A stretch of 64,000 nt of DNA. Origin: Brevibacterium sediminis. GTDB taxonomy: Bacteria > Actinomycetota > Actinomycetes > Actinomycetales > Brevibacteriaceae. A program made the position numbers and the translations under genes. Shown here one piece after another: positions 25,513 to 33,710 of this stretch; positions within the stretch are counted from its first letter, which is position 1, and every line of letters begins with the position of its first letter. A model generated the notes under the pieces. The model was not told the DNA's origin. It searched no databases and worked only from the letters and a program-made list of their open reading frames with translations. The DNA lies in the NCBI RefSeq assembly GCF_013623905.1, contig NZ_JABKDD010000001.1:620001-684000 (forward strand), in the 5' to 3' direction.

Positions 25513-26445
25513 GTGAGCCTGGTTCCCATACTCCTCGCCCTTCTTCCCGTCACGGCGCTCATCGCGTTCGGTCTCGTGCTGAAGAGACTGCCGGGATTTC
25601 GGAGTCCGGAATTCTGGTCGGGCACGGAGAAGCTCGCGTACTACTGTCTCCTTCCGGTGCTCCTCTTCACCTCCGTCGCCGAGGTAGATGTGGCCCATGT
25701 CCCGCTCGCGCGCTTGGCAGCGGCTCTCGTCATCCCCACCGTGATCGTGTCCCTGGGCATCGTCCTCGCCCGCCGGGTCATCGCCCGCGATCTTCCGGCC
25801 TTCACCTCCGTGCTCCAAGGCGGGATCCGCTTCAACACTTATATCGGCCTGTCGTTGGCGGGCAGCCTGTTCGGTTCCGAAGGCAGCGCCGTGGCCGCGA
25901 TCATCGCGGCGATCCTCGTCCCCACGGTGAATGTCATCTCGAGCCTCGGCTTCGAGTTCCTGCGCACCGGACCGAGCTCGCTGCTCGCGCTGTTCAAGGC
26001 GATCGTGACGAATCCTCTCGTGCTCGGCTGCGTCGCGGGAGCCGCGGCCAATGTCAGCGGTCTGGGTCTGCCGGACGTGGCGGCCACGGTCCTCGAACCC
26101 TTGGCGGCCGCCTCGCTGCCCATCGGGCTCCTCTGCGTCGGTGCCGGTCTGCAGGTGTTCTCGATGCGTGCCCATGCCCGGGCGATCATCGTCTCAACGA
26201 TCGTCAAGCTGATCGTGCTGCCGGGGCTGTCCCTCGTCGCACTGTCTCTCTTGGCAGTCCCGACGGTGTCGGCGCTGGTCGGGCTGCTCTTCCAGTCGAT
26301 CGCCACGGCGAGTTCGGGCTATGTCATGGCCCGGCAGCTCGGGGGAGATGCGAAGCTCATGGCTGCACTCATCGCCGGTCAGACCGTCGTCATGCTCGTG
26401 TCCCTGCCGGTCGTGCTGCTCATCGGCAAGTCGGTCCTCGGCTGA
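25513..26445 (+). CDS. AEC-family (auxin efflux carrier-like) transporter
   Basis: This 310-residue membrane protein has about ten hydrophobic helices in two five-helix halves and a conserved N-terminal helix (MSLVPILLALLPVTALIAFG). The family exports organic anions and other small metabolites. The substrate is unknown here. The start is GTG 25513 with no visible ribosome site, so the mRNA may be leaderless or the start may be misjudged. It shares its 82-nt upstream region, including the HAIR box, with hsp20. Confidence 0.85.
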   Translation: MSLVPILLALLPVTALIAFGLVLKRLPGFRSPEFWSGTEKLAYYCLLPVLLFTSVAEVDVAHVPLARLAAALVIPTVIVSLGIVLARRVIARDLPAFTSVLQGGIRFNTYIGLSLAGSLFGSEGSAVAAIIAAILVPTVNVISSLGFEFLRTGPSSLLALFKAIVTNPLVLGCVAGAAANVSGLGLPDVAATVLEPLAAASLPIGLLCVGAGLQVFSMRAHARAIIVSTIVKLIVLPGLSLVALSLLAVPTVSALVGLLFQSIATASSGYVMARQLGGDAKLMAALIAGQTVVMLVSLPVVLLIGKSVLG

Positions 26446-26486
26446 GGACGGACCGGTCTCCCCGCAACCTCGGTCCTGCATACGTC

Positions 26487-26517
26487 AGCGGCCGATCCCG
26501 TGCTGGGATCGGCCGCT
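26487..26517. terminator. Bidirectional terminator between AEC transporter and ferritin
   Basis: AGCGGCCGATCCC (26487-26499) pairs perfectly with 26505-26517 across a GTGCT loop, followed by TTGA. It lies between converging genes. Confidence 0.8.
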
Positions 26518-26592
26518 TGAGTACTCGATTCGAGTTCACACTCGACTCATAGAGCTCGCTCGGAGCGCTGAGCCGGAGCGGTCATGCAGTTC

Positions 26593-27108
26593 TCACTCGC
26601 TGTCGGCGGTGATATCAGGGTGGCGTGAGCCGAGTTCGGAATCGATGCGCAGGACGCCGGCACCGTCGTTGCCGACGCGCTCAAGGCGACCGATGATCTC
26701 GGAGATGCTCGACTCCTCCTCGACCTGCTCGTCGATGAACCAGTGGAGCAGCGGCAGGACGTCGAGGTCGGCCTCGTCCTGAGCGGTGCGGTAGATGTTG
26801 CGGATGGACTCCGAGACCTTCTCCTCATGGGCCAGTGCAGCCTTGAAGAAGTCGATCGGCTGCGAACCGGAGACCTTCGGAGCGGCGATGTCGCCGATCT
26901 GAGGGGCGAATCCGCGGTCGAGGCAGTGCTGGGTGAACTTGGCGGCGTGAACCTGCTCTTCTTCGGACTGGGCGCGCATCCAGCGCGTCATTCCGGGAAG
27001 ATCGAGATCATCGAGCTGGATGGAGAGCTGGAGGTAGACCAACGAGGCTTCGAGTTCGAGGGTGACCTGCTCGTTGAGGACCTTCTGCATAGCGGGGCTC
27101 AGGTGCAT
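26593..27108 (-). CDS. Ferritin
   Basis: This iron-storage protein has 171 residues with a four-helix ferritin core. Ferroxidase-site residues are visible as E17/E18-region (EQVTLELEAS), the EEEQVHAAKF motif around 49-58 and the late EQVEEESS helix. It belongs to the prokaryotic Ftn group rather than bacterioferritin, because no heme Met is apparent. AAAGGAG precedes ATG 27108. A DtxR/IdeR-like box about 110 nt upstream suggests iron-dependent control; IdeR activates the ferritin gene in mycobacteria. Confidence 0.92.
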   Translation of the reverse strand: MHLSPAMQKVLNEQVTLELEASLVYLQLSIQLDDLDLPGMTRWMRAQSEEEQVHAAKFTQHCLDRGFAPQIGDIAAPKVSGSQPIDFFKAALAHEEKVSESIRNIYRTAQDEADLDVLPLLHWFIDEQVEEESSISEIIGRLERVGNDGAGVLRIDSELGSRHPDITADSE

Positions 27109-27215
27109 CTTTTACTCCTTTGCGGTTCGAGGCGGATCCGTTCCGCCTGCTTAGAGAATATCCTGACACCTTTTCTAGAACCGTTCCAGTGTGGAAAGGC
27201 TCGGCAAACTCTGCC

Positions 27216-27232
27216 CAGGTATGCCATACCTG
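27216..27232. promoter_or_regulatory. DtxR/IdeR-like iron box upstream of ferritin
   Basis: A perfect 17-nt palindrome, CAGGTATG-C-CATACCTG. Its inner 15 nt match 13 of 15 positions of the DtxR/IdeR consensus AGGTWAGSCTWACCT. It lies 108 nt upstream of the ferritin ATG and 36 nt beyond the amidase stop, so terminator function is a weaker alternative (the loop would be only 1 nt). Confidence 0.55.
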
Positions 27233-27267
27233 CCTCGACCGACGCCGCGTCCTGCGCAGAATGCCGA

Positions 27268-28701
27268 TCAGAGGTCCGGCCGTCTGAGGTGATGTCCAGT
27301 GGCGGATTCGAAGGCATGAGCGACTCGCAGCAGCTCGACGTCCGCCCCCGGCTTCGCCACGATCTGGACACCCACCGGCAGGCCGGAAGCCGAGAAGCCG
27401 GCGGGTACCGAGATGGCTGGGCAGCCCGTCGCCGAGATGAGGCACAGTGCCCGCATCCAATCGAGATAGTTCTCCAGCTGTACCCCGTTGATCTGCCTGG
27501 GATACTCGATGTCCGCATCGAACGGCAGGACCTGGCACGTGGTGAGCACGAGGACGTCATGGCCGGCGAAATAGCTGTCGACTTCCGCGTGCAGGCGGGT
27601 GCGTGCTGATTCGGCCGAAGCCACCTCGGCACCGGTGAGGTCGAGGCCCATGCGGATGTTCCACCGGACCGATTCCTTGATTCTGTCCGGGTGCGCCTCA
27701 TACAGACCGCCCCAGGAGCCCACGAAGTCGAGGGCGCGGCGGACGTTGAATACCTCGTCGGCGTCCGTGAGATCCGGGATCTCTTCGTCCACATGCGCGC
27801 CGAGGCTGCCGAACACCGGCGCGGCGGAAGCGACGATCTCCTGCACCTCGGATTCGACCGGAAGCAGTCCGTCCAGGTCGGGGTTGAAGCCGACCCGCAG
27901 TCCGGCGAGGTCGGGGGAGCGGTCGGCGTCGAGTGCGAACTCCGGGAGGTCGAAGACACTGCCCGATTCCAGGATCGATTCCGGCGCCGAAGGATGTGGC
28001 CCCGAAGCCACCGACATGAGCAGCGCCACGTCGGAGACCGTGCGTGCCATGAATCCGCTCTGGGACAGCCACGCGAAGGGGTTGCCCGGTCGAACGTGGG
28101 GGATACGGCCGTTGCTCGGTCGCAGACCGACGACGTTGTTGAACGATGCGGGCGACCGCAGTGATCCGCCCATATCTGATCCGTCGCCTGACGCCTGGAT
28201 CCCGGCCGCGAGCACCGCCCCCACACCGCCGGAGGATCCCGATGCCGATTTCGTCCGGTCGTAGGGGTTCACGGTTGTGCCGAACACCTCATTGTAGGTG
28301 TGGGAGCCGGCGGCGAACTCGGGCACGTTCGTCTTGCCTGTCGTCGTGACGCCGGCGGCTTTGAGCCGGGCGATGATGAGCGCATCCGCTTCGGGCACGC
28401 GATCGGCCATGAGCGGTGAACCCCAGGTCGTGCGCATACCTGCCGTGTCGTGGGTGTCCTTATGCGTCATCGGCACTCCGTGCAGGGCACCGAAGCTCTC
28501 ACCGCGGGCGGTTGCTGCGTCTGCGGCATCAGCTTGAGCGAAGGCAGCTTCGTCGTCTCGTGTGACGACGGCGTTGAGAGCAGGGTTGACCTCATCGATG
28601 CGGTCGAGATGGGCCTGCAGAGCCTCCCGAGCAGAGACTTCTTTGGCGGCGATTCGGCCGGCCAGCTCACGGGTCGACCACCACAGCACCTCCTCGCTCA
28701 T
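27268..28701 (-). CDS. Amidase (amidase-signature family)
   Basis: This is a 477-residue amide hydrolase. The Ser-cisSer-Lys triad is complete and correctly spaced: K81 (MTHKD), cis-Ser S156 (SGSSGG) and nucleophile S180 (DMGGSLRSP), with the canonical intervals of 75 and 24 residues. It is not a GatA, because no gatB/gatC is nearby. Its ATG overlaps the M20D stop by 4 nt, making it the last gene of a four-gene minus-strand operon with two membrane proteins. It probably releases ammonia or an amine from an imported amide (inference). Confidence 0.88.
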   Translation of the reverse strand: MSEEVLWWSTRELAGRIAAKEVSAREALQAHLDRIDEVNPALNAVVTRDDEAAFAQADAADAATARGESFGALHGVPMTHKDTHDTAGMRTTWGSPLMADRVPEADALIIARLKAAGVTTTGKTNVPEFAAGSHTYNEVFGTTVNPYDRTKSASGSSGGVGAVLAAGIQASGDGSDMGGSLRSPASFNNVVGLRPSNGRIPHVRPGNPFAWLSQSGFMARTVSDVALLMSVASGPHPSAPESILESGSVFDLPEFALDADRSPDLAGLRVGFNPDLDGLLPVESEVQEIVASAAPVFGSLGAHVDEEIPDLTDADEVFNVRRALDFVGSWGGLYEAHPDRIKESVRWNIRMGLDLTGAEVASAESARTRLHAEVDSYFAGHDVLVLTTCQVLPFDADIEYPRQINGVQLENYLDWMRALCLISATGCPAISVPAGFSASGLPVGVQIVAKPGADVELLRVAHAFESATGHHLRRPDL

Positions 28702-29939
28702 GCGCGGTCCTTTCCGACCTTGCTCAGCACCGCGGACAACGCGGCTCTGATGCCCGTCTCGAGAGTGGTCTCGACATCGTCGGGAGCGAAGAACGGAGAG
28801 TGATTCCCGGGCGGGGTCTGACCATCGGCGAACTTCTCGGGGGAGTAGCCGCCGAAGAACCAGTACACGTATGGGACGCCGATGTCATCGCCGAACGCTC
28901 CGACATCCTCGCTGCCGGTGGCGGGCTCGGACAGGTGGACCTGTTCGGTGCCGAGTTCGGCTCCGACATGGGTGAGGAACGACTCGGTCTCCTCGGGGTC
29001 GTTGTAGCACCGCGGGAACCGATACATCTCTTCGATCTCGGGTTCCGGAGCTCCGGAGGCAAGAGCCTCGGCTTCGATGATGCGGCGGACCCGGTCGAGG
29101 ACGACCGCGCGGACCTCCTCGGTGAAGGTGCGGATATTGAGTTTGAATTCGGCGGAGTCGGGGATGATGTTCTCTTTGAGTCCGCCGTGGAAGGTGCCGA
29201 CGGTGACGACCGACATGTCGCGGCCGGAGATCTCGCGTGACACGACCGACTGAAGGCGGGTGATCATATAGGCGCCGAGGACGATCGGGTCGATCGCGTT
29301 CTCCGGCTGGGATCCGTGTGCCTGCTTGCCCTTGACGGTCACGCGCAGGCAGTCGGACATCGCCATGGCGGTGCCGCTGCTGACGTAGAGGTGACCGGCG
29401 GCACCGGGCCACACGTGCTGACCGAAGATGACCTCGGGGCGCACGATCTCATCCCAGAGCCCGTCATCGAGCATGGCGCGCGCACCTTGGCCGGTTTCCT
29501 CACCGGGCTGGAAGAGCATGACGACTGTTCCCGACCACAGGTCCCTGTGTGCGACGAGGTGCTTGGCGAGGTAGAGGCCGACTGTGATGTGAGTGTCGTG
29601 GCCGCAGCCGTGCATGACCTTCGTCGTCTCGCCGTCGGGAAGAGTGCCGTCCGCCGTGGAGGCATAGTCGAGTCCGGTGTCCTCGCTGATCGGCAGTCCG
29701 TCGATGTCGGCACGGTAGCCGATGACCGGGCCGTCGCCGTTCTCGATCACGGCGACGACTCCGGTTCTGCCGAAGGTGTGTGTCTTCAGTCCGAGGGCCT
29801 GGAGCCGGGAGGCGATCTCCGCGGCGGTGTTCGTCTCCTGCATGGACAGCTCGGGAGTGCGGTGGAAGTGCTTGTAGTCGGCGATCGTCTGGTCAAGATC
29901 GGCACTGATCGACGCGCGGAGGGCGGAGTTGAGTGACAT
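28698..29939 (-). CDS. M20D metallo-amidohydrolase (N-acyl-amino-acid/hippurate hydrolase type)
   Basis: This is a 413-residue dinuclear metal amidohydrolase. The metal-binding motif GCGHDTH is at about 111-117 (C112, H114, D115), followed by the acidic pair E147/E148 in QPGEETGQGA, with a lid domain after about 190. The Cys ligand marks the M20D group that cleaves N-acyl or N-aryl amino acids (hippurate, indole-acetyl and p-aminobenzoyl-glutamate types). It is translationally coupled to the amidase. The membrane gene upstream is 94 nt away. Confidence 0.88.
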   Translation of the reverse strand: MSLNSALRASISADLDQTIADYKHFHRTPELSMQETNTAAEIASRLQALGLKTHTFGRTGVVAVIENGDGPVIGYRADIDGLPISEDTGLDYASTADGTLPDGETTKVMHGCGHDTHITVGLYLAKHLVAHRDLWSGTVVMLFQPGEETGQGARAMLDDGLWDEIVRPEVIFGQHVWPGAAGHLYVSSGTAMAMSDCLRVTVKGKQAHGSQPENAIDPIVLGAYMITRLQSVVSREISGRDMSVVTVGTFHGGLKENIIPDSAEFKLNIRTFTEEVRAVVLDRVRRIIEAEALASGAPEPEIEEMYRFPRCYNDPEETESFLTHVGAELGTEQVHLSEPATGSEDVGAFGDDIGVPYVYWFFGGYSPEKFADGQTPPGNHSPFFAPDDVETTLETGIRAALSAVLSKVGKDRA

Positions 29940-30033
29940 GATGTCCTTTCAGCAGAGGTCTGGTGCCATCTTGGCAGGAATTGTCGGATGCGGGGGTCGG
30001 TCTCGGCAGACGAGCACCGAACGTTGTCAGCCC

Positions 30034-30771
30034 TCAGTTGATGCCGACGGTGTCGGTGCCGTCGCTGTCGGGTCTTTTGTCCGTGACCGCCTTGTTGCGG
30101 GTGAACCATGTGATGAGGATGGTCAGGAACACGACGATGGCGACGTCGCCGGGCGCGAGCACGGGAACCAGTCTGACGAGGACGAGGATGACCAGCGCCG
30201 CCATGCCGAGGGCGATGAGCGTCGATTTCAGCTGCTTGAGAGAAGCGATGAGCTGGACGGTGACACCGCCGAGGATCGCCGGGAGGATGTAGAGCTTCGC
30301 GACGAGGGTCACCGGCTCGGGAATGAGGGAGACGAGCCAGGTGCCGAGGATGCCGACGAAGATGACCATCGAGGCGACGTGGATGATCGCGGCTCCGCAG
30401 ATGGCCATCGTCGCCGCGTATTCTCCCTTGCGGGTGCCGGGCTTCGCCCCGATCGTGTCCTGGGCGACGATCGCCGAGGGCAGCAGCTTGTTCGCGACGT
30501 TGCCGATCATGAAGGCCTGGTACATCCCGGCGGGTCCGAGGATCGGGAAATAGGTGAGAGGTTCGACGATGTAGAAGACTCCGTAGACGGCGAACACGGC
30601 GAGGAATCCCTTGAGGATCTCTCCGAGATCGATGTTCGCGTCGGCGACGAACAGAAGATAGAACGGCACCGAGGTGGCGATGAGGAATCCGATGAACAGC
30701 GTGATCGAGCCCCACCGGCTGGTGGTGCGCTCGAATGCCGCGTGCGAGGGTGATGTGATGATCGATGACAT
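30034..30771 (-). CDS. Uncharacterised membrane protein, partner of the DUF5058-like protein
   Basis: This 245-residue integral membrane protein has roughly six to seven helices. I do not recognise a named transporter family. Conserved-looking loops are VEPLTYFPILGPAGMYQAFM and GAKPGTRKGEYAATMA, with Gly/Pro breaks between hydrophobic stretches, as in discontinuous transport helices. It starts 9 nt after the DUF5058-like gene stop and precedes the two amidohydrolases. The likely role is one half of a two-subunit permease for the amide or N-acyl amino acid substrate (inference). Confidence 0.7.
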   Translation of the reverse strand: MSSIITSPSHAAFERTTSRWGSITLFIGFLIATSVPFYLLFVADANIDLGEILKGFLAVFAVYGVFYIVEPLTYFPILGPAGMYQAFMIGNVANKLLPSAIVAQDTIGAKPGTRKGEYAATMAICGAAIIHVASMVIFVGILGTWLVSLIPEPVTLVAKLYILPAILGGVTVQLIASLKQLKSTLIALGMAALVILVLVRLVPVLAPGDVAIVVFLTILITWFTRNKAVTDKRPDSDGTDTVGIN

Positions 30772-30780
30772 GGTCTCTCC

Positions 30781-31527
30781 TCAGGCTTCGGGCATGCCGA
30801 GACCGGCATAGTGGGCGAAGTAGGCGGCGACGAGGCCGATGAGCAGGGAGATTCCCAATCCCCATTCCTTCAGCCAGTTCTGTTTGAGCGTCTTGGCGAG
30901 CAGCAGGCAGATGCTCATCACCACTGCCGAGACGATGACGGCGATGACATGGGTCGGTGACTTCGGCAGCTCACGGAAGGTCAGCGCCGCGAAGGCCGCG
31001 AGCAGTGCCGCACCCGGGATGATCGACATGAGTGCGGGATTGACCTTCTCGAGCTTGTGAGAGCTGCGTTTGAAGATCGGGGTGAGGATGAGGGTGGAGA
31101 TCATCCAGCCGGCGCCCGAGAGGCTCATCGCCATGAGGGCGACGATAAACACGCCGCGAGTGAAGGTCTCATCACCGAGGTTGGCACCCATGGTGCCTGC
31201 CGCCAGGGACGCAGATGCGACCTCGGTGGCGGCGGACCCGATGAGTCCGACGCGGACGATGACCGGGGGAGTGCCGAACAGAGGCAGCAGAGCGATGGCG
31301 ACGAGGACCACCGACAGCGATGGCCCGATGGCGGCGACACCGCCGGCGCGGAAGGCCGAACGGACTTCCTGTTGGCTCATACCCGCGGACTCGGCGTTCT
31401 TCTTCACCGCGGTCATGTAGATGAGCGATTGAACGACGACGACACCCATCACCGCCATCGCGAGTATCCAGAGAATCGGTGCGTTTGCGAGGCCGATGTA
31501 GTCGGCCGAACCGCTGGCCACGGTCAT
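30781..31527 (-). CDS. DUF5058-like membrane protein, first gene of the amide operon
   Basis: This 248-residue protein has about seven hydrophobic segments. It resembles, from memory, the DUF5058 family: an N-terminal helix, the cytoplasmic segment GMSQQEVRSAFRAGGVAAIG, then a hydrophobic VVLVAIALLPLFG helix and RVGLIGSAATEVASAS. The function of the family is not established. GAGGAG lies 7 nt before ATG 31527. A plausible promoter and two palindromic operators lie directly upstream. Its pairing with a second membrane protein and two amidohydrolases suggests a transporter component. Confidence 0.7.
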   Translation of the reverse strand: MTVASGSADYIGLANAPILWILAMAVMGVVVVQSLIYMTAVKKNAESAGMSQQEVRSAFRAGGVAAIGPSLSVVLVAIALLPLFGTPPVIVRVGLIGSAATEVASASLAAGTMGANLGDETFTRGVFIVALMAMSLSGAGWMISTLILTPIFKRSSHKLEKVNPALMSIIPGAALLAAFAALTFRELPKSPTHVIAVIVSAVVMSICLLLAKTLKQNWLKEWGLGISLLIGLVAAYFAHYAGLGMPEA

Positions 31528-31582
31528 GGTCAGCTCCTCACTTCATTGTCGAGTTGCAGGGGCGCAGGACGGCGATCCACAT

Positions 31583-31592
31583 TGGTATACCA
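31583..31592. promoter_or_regulatory. GntR-type palindrome overlapping the -10 of the amide operon
   Basis: TGGTATACCA is a perfect 10-bp palindrome of the kind bound by GntR/FCD regulators. On the minus strand it contains the -10 candidate GTATAC (31590-31585), 17 nt from the -35 candidate TTGTTC (31613-31608), so a bound repressor would block the operon promoter. Confidence 0.5.
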
Positions 31593-31619
31593 TCACGCAG
31601 CGCGCAGGAACAACTTATA

Positions 31620-31635
31620 CTGACCGAACGGTCAG
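31620..31635. promoter_or_regulatory. TetR-type inverted repeat upstream of the amide operon
   Basis: CTGACCG (31620-31626), AA, CGGTCAG (31629-31635) is a 7-bp inverted repeat typical of TetR-family operators. A second half-pair, GGTCA (31630-31634) and TGACC (31646-31650), overlaps it. No TetR gene lies nearby. Confidence 0.5.
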
Positions 31636-31768
31636 GACCATGGTTTGACCAGAAGTTCTCAACACTCGAGATTCAGCGGAGCGATTTCTGATGCCCTTCC
31701 CGCCTTGCGGAACGACACCACCCGAGATCGTCGGTACGGTCCCAGGCATCCGGACTTAGGCTGAGGGC

Positions 31769-32329
31769 ATGGATGAAGTCACGACCACTCAGCTCGATCA
31801 GGCAGAAGCATGTTGGGTCACAGCCCTCCGTCGAGTCCGCACCTCCGATCTGAACCGGACGAGCGGGGCGGCGGAATGGTCGAATGCGGAGCTCATCAAT
31901 CACCTGATCGGCGGGGGAGTCCGCTACACGAAGCTGCTGCAGCAGGCGAGCACGGAGGAAGTCGAAGCCACCAGGGGAGCCGATCACCTCGGAGAGGACA
32001 TGCTCGATTCCTTCTGGACTCACGAGAGGTCGTTCAGGGCGCTGGTGTACGAATGCGACCTCCACGCGCCCGTCGCTCACCGGATCGGCAGCATCCCGGG
32101 AGCGCAGCTGGTGCAGATGCGCATTCTCGAGCTCGCACTCCATGCCGCTGATCTCTCACGCGGCACCGGACATGACTGGCCGATCGATGAGAGCCTTGCC
32201 GAGTTCATCTCAACCGAGCTCGGCGATCTCATCATCGACTTAGGGCCTGAGGGCGGGTACAGGCCGCCACGCCCGATCGGCGGGGGAGTCACGCACGCTC
32301 AGCGCGTGTTGCTGCTGTCGGGCCGGTAA
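31769..32329 (+). CDS. DinB-like metal-binding protein (maleylpyruvate isomerase N-terminal/TIGR03086 type)
   Basis: This is a 186-residue protein of the actinobacterial mycothiol-dependent DinB-like superfamily. The pattern is an N-terminal helix with W16 and a later EWSNAELINHLIGG (first metal His), then LELALHAADLSRGTG (second and third ligand region). Such proteins are thought to be mycothiol S-transferases acting on unknown electrophiles. TAGGCT (31757-31762) lies 6 nt before the ATG with no ribosome site, indicating a leaderless transcript. It runs divergently from the amide operon. Confidence 0.75.
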   Translation: MDEVTTTQLDQAEACWVTALRRVRTSDLNRTSGAAEWSNAELINHLIGGGVRYTKLLQQASTEEVEATRGADHLGEDMLDSFWTHERSFRALVYECDLHAPVAHRIGSIPGAQLVQMRILELALHAADLSRGTGHDWPIDESLAEFISTELGDLIIDLGPEGGYRPPRPIGGGVTHAQRVLLLSGR

Positions 32330-32366
32330 AGGGTTCCAGGCGGTGACCTGGTGGATCCGCGGTGCT

Positions 32367-32885
32367 TCAGCGCTTCTTCGGTGAGATGTACATGGTGATG
32401 CGTGCGGTGACGAAGGCGATGCCATTCGCGTCGAGGACATCCACAGGGACGATCAGGTCGAACTTCTCGTCGCCGAATTCGGGGATCTCTTCAAGCCGGG
32501 TGACTGCCATGACCGCCCCTTTGCTGGCCTTGGCGTTGTATTCCACGGTCATTCCCGCTGGGATCCAGCGGTGAGTGGGCGGCACGGTCGCTTCCGTCAT
32601 GACACCGGCGGCGACTTCGGCCATATTGCACGACGCGATTGCGTGATAGGTGCCGATATGGTTGTGCATTCCACGGCGGTTGGGCGCAGTGACGCGGCAC
32701 AGCCCGGGTCGCAGCTCTTTGATCTGTGGGCGCACAGTACGGAAATAGGGTGCCTTGAAGCAGATGCCCTGAGAGAACAGCCATGAACCGACGAGGCCGC
32801 CCAGAGGCATCTCCTGCATCTTCTTCCAGAGCTTGAAGGTGGGTGCAGATTCGGCGGTCTGCACGGCTGTGGTGTCTGCGGTCAT
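32367..32885 (-). CDS. Hotdog-fold protein, DUF4442/thioesterase-like
   Basis: This 172-residue protein resembles the DUF4442 hotdog family: KMQEMPLGGLVGSWLFSQ near the N terminus, the helix HNHIGTYHAIASCNMAEVAAG over the central sheet, and GMTVEYNAKASKGAVMAV. Hotdog enzymes usually hydrolyse acyl-CoA thioesters, but DUF4442 members are mostly uncharacterised. ATG 32885 was chosen because GAAGGG lies about 6 nt upstream; the GTG at 32900 falls in that ribosome site. It is convergent with the DinB-like gene. Confidence 0.75.
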   Translation of the reverse strand: MTADTTAVQTAESAPTFKLWKKMQEMPLGGLVGSWLFSQGICFKAPYFRTVRPQIKELRPGLCRVTAPNRRGMHNHIGTYHAIASCNMAEVAAGVMTEATVPPTHRWIPAGMTVEYNAKASKGAVMAVTRLEEIPEFGDEKFDLIVPVDVLDANGIAFVTARITMYISPKKR

Positions 32886-32933
32886 GGAGGCGCCCTTCAC
32901 TGTGATCTGAGTTACTGTTCAGTACACATGCTA

Positions 32934-33359
32934 TCAGTCGGACCATTCGGCGAGCGTGTGGTCACGAGTGCGCTTGAGGAGTTCACGCAGCACCGATTCG
33001 TCGGCATCATTCAAGCGCGTGAGATACAGGCACGACGTGCCGCTGCGGTACTTGCCGAGCCTGGAGGCAAGGTCGGGCCAACGGTCCTCATAGTCGCTCG
33101 TGAGATAGATCGTATGCTGACGCGAGGCAGGGGAGTACGCGAGAACCGGCATCGTGCCGCCATGTCCTGATTCGTAGCGATACTCGACCTCGCCGAATCC
33201 GATGATGCGTGAGGCCCAGACAACGGGCTCTTCGCCGGAGATCTCTGTGAGGATCTCGCGCAGGCGATCAGCCTCGGCGCGCCTGGGACCGCCTGCACGG
33301 TCGAGCACGTCATCGACGGGTTCGCCTGTCGGTCGCATTGCTGGTTGCTTCGTCGCCAT
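32934..33359 (-). CDS. DUF1801 (YdhG-like) protein
   Basis: This 141-residue protein has the DUF1801 pattern: a helical N terminus with ADRLREILTEISGEEP, then the beta-rich core VWASRIIGFGEVEYRYESG and TIYLTSDYE, and a final LKRTRDHTLAEWSD helix. The family fold is known from structural genomics, but its function is not. GGGAGG precedes ATG 33359. Confidence 0.8.
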   Translation of the reverse strand: MATKQPAMRPTGEPVDDVLDRAGGPRRAEADRLREILTEISGEEPVVWASRIIGFGEVEYRYESGHGGTMPVLAYSPASRQHTIYLTSDYEDRWPDLASRLGKYRSGTSCLYLTRLNDADESVLRELLKRTRDHTLAEWSD

Positions 33360-33604
33360 TTCGCCTCCCAGTCAGAACTCAGCAGAAGACCTGGACCATC
33401 AGATTGCAGAACACATCTGCGGCCATCGATCGTCAGCATCAACTCTATAGGCGAAACCACGGGGAAGCGGCTCGGCTCTCAATCTTTACTTAACATAATG
33501 TATATTATCGGCGTTCTATCCGAAGACGGAGAGGAGCTTCGAAACTCACGAATGACGCTCCCGACACGAAAGCACAATGCGCAGCGACGACCCTCACCGA
33601 CAGA
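33360..33604. other. Intergenic stretch without a recognised gene
   Basis: This is part of a 350-nt gap between the DUF1801 gene and the Rpf-like gene. It includes an AT-rich patch around 33481-33510 (TTTACTTAACATAATG), rare in this genome, that could be a promoter or a scar of foreign DNA. No frame here looks coding. Confidence 0.4.
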
Positions 33605-33642
33605 AATGGCCGTGAGCGACGCATGGGTCACTCACGGCCATT
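33605..33642 (-). terminator. Terminator after the Rpf-like gene
   Basis: AATGGCCGTGAG (33605-33616) pairs perfectly with 33631-33642. Three more pairs (GAC/GTC) extend the stem after one mismatch, leaving a 6-nt loop. It lies 69 nt beyond the minus-strand stop. Confidence 0.7.
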
Positions 33643-33710
33643 CCATGATCACGATCGCTGCGTACGAGTTCATGCCTGGAGATCGTTGATCGTCAGATCA
33701 TCGTGTGGTC

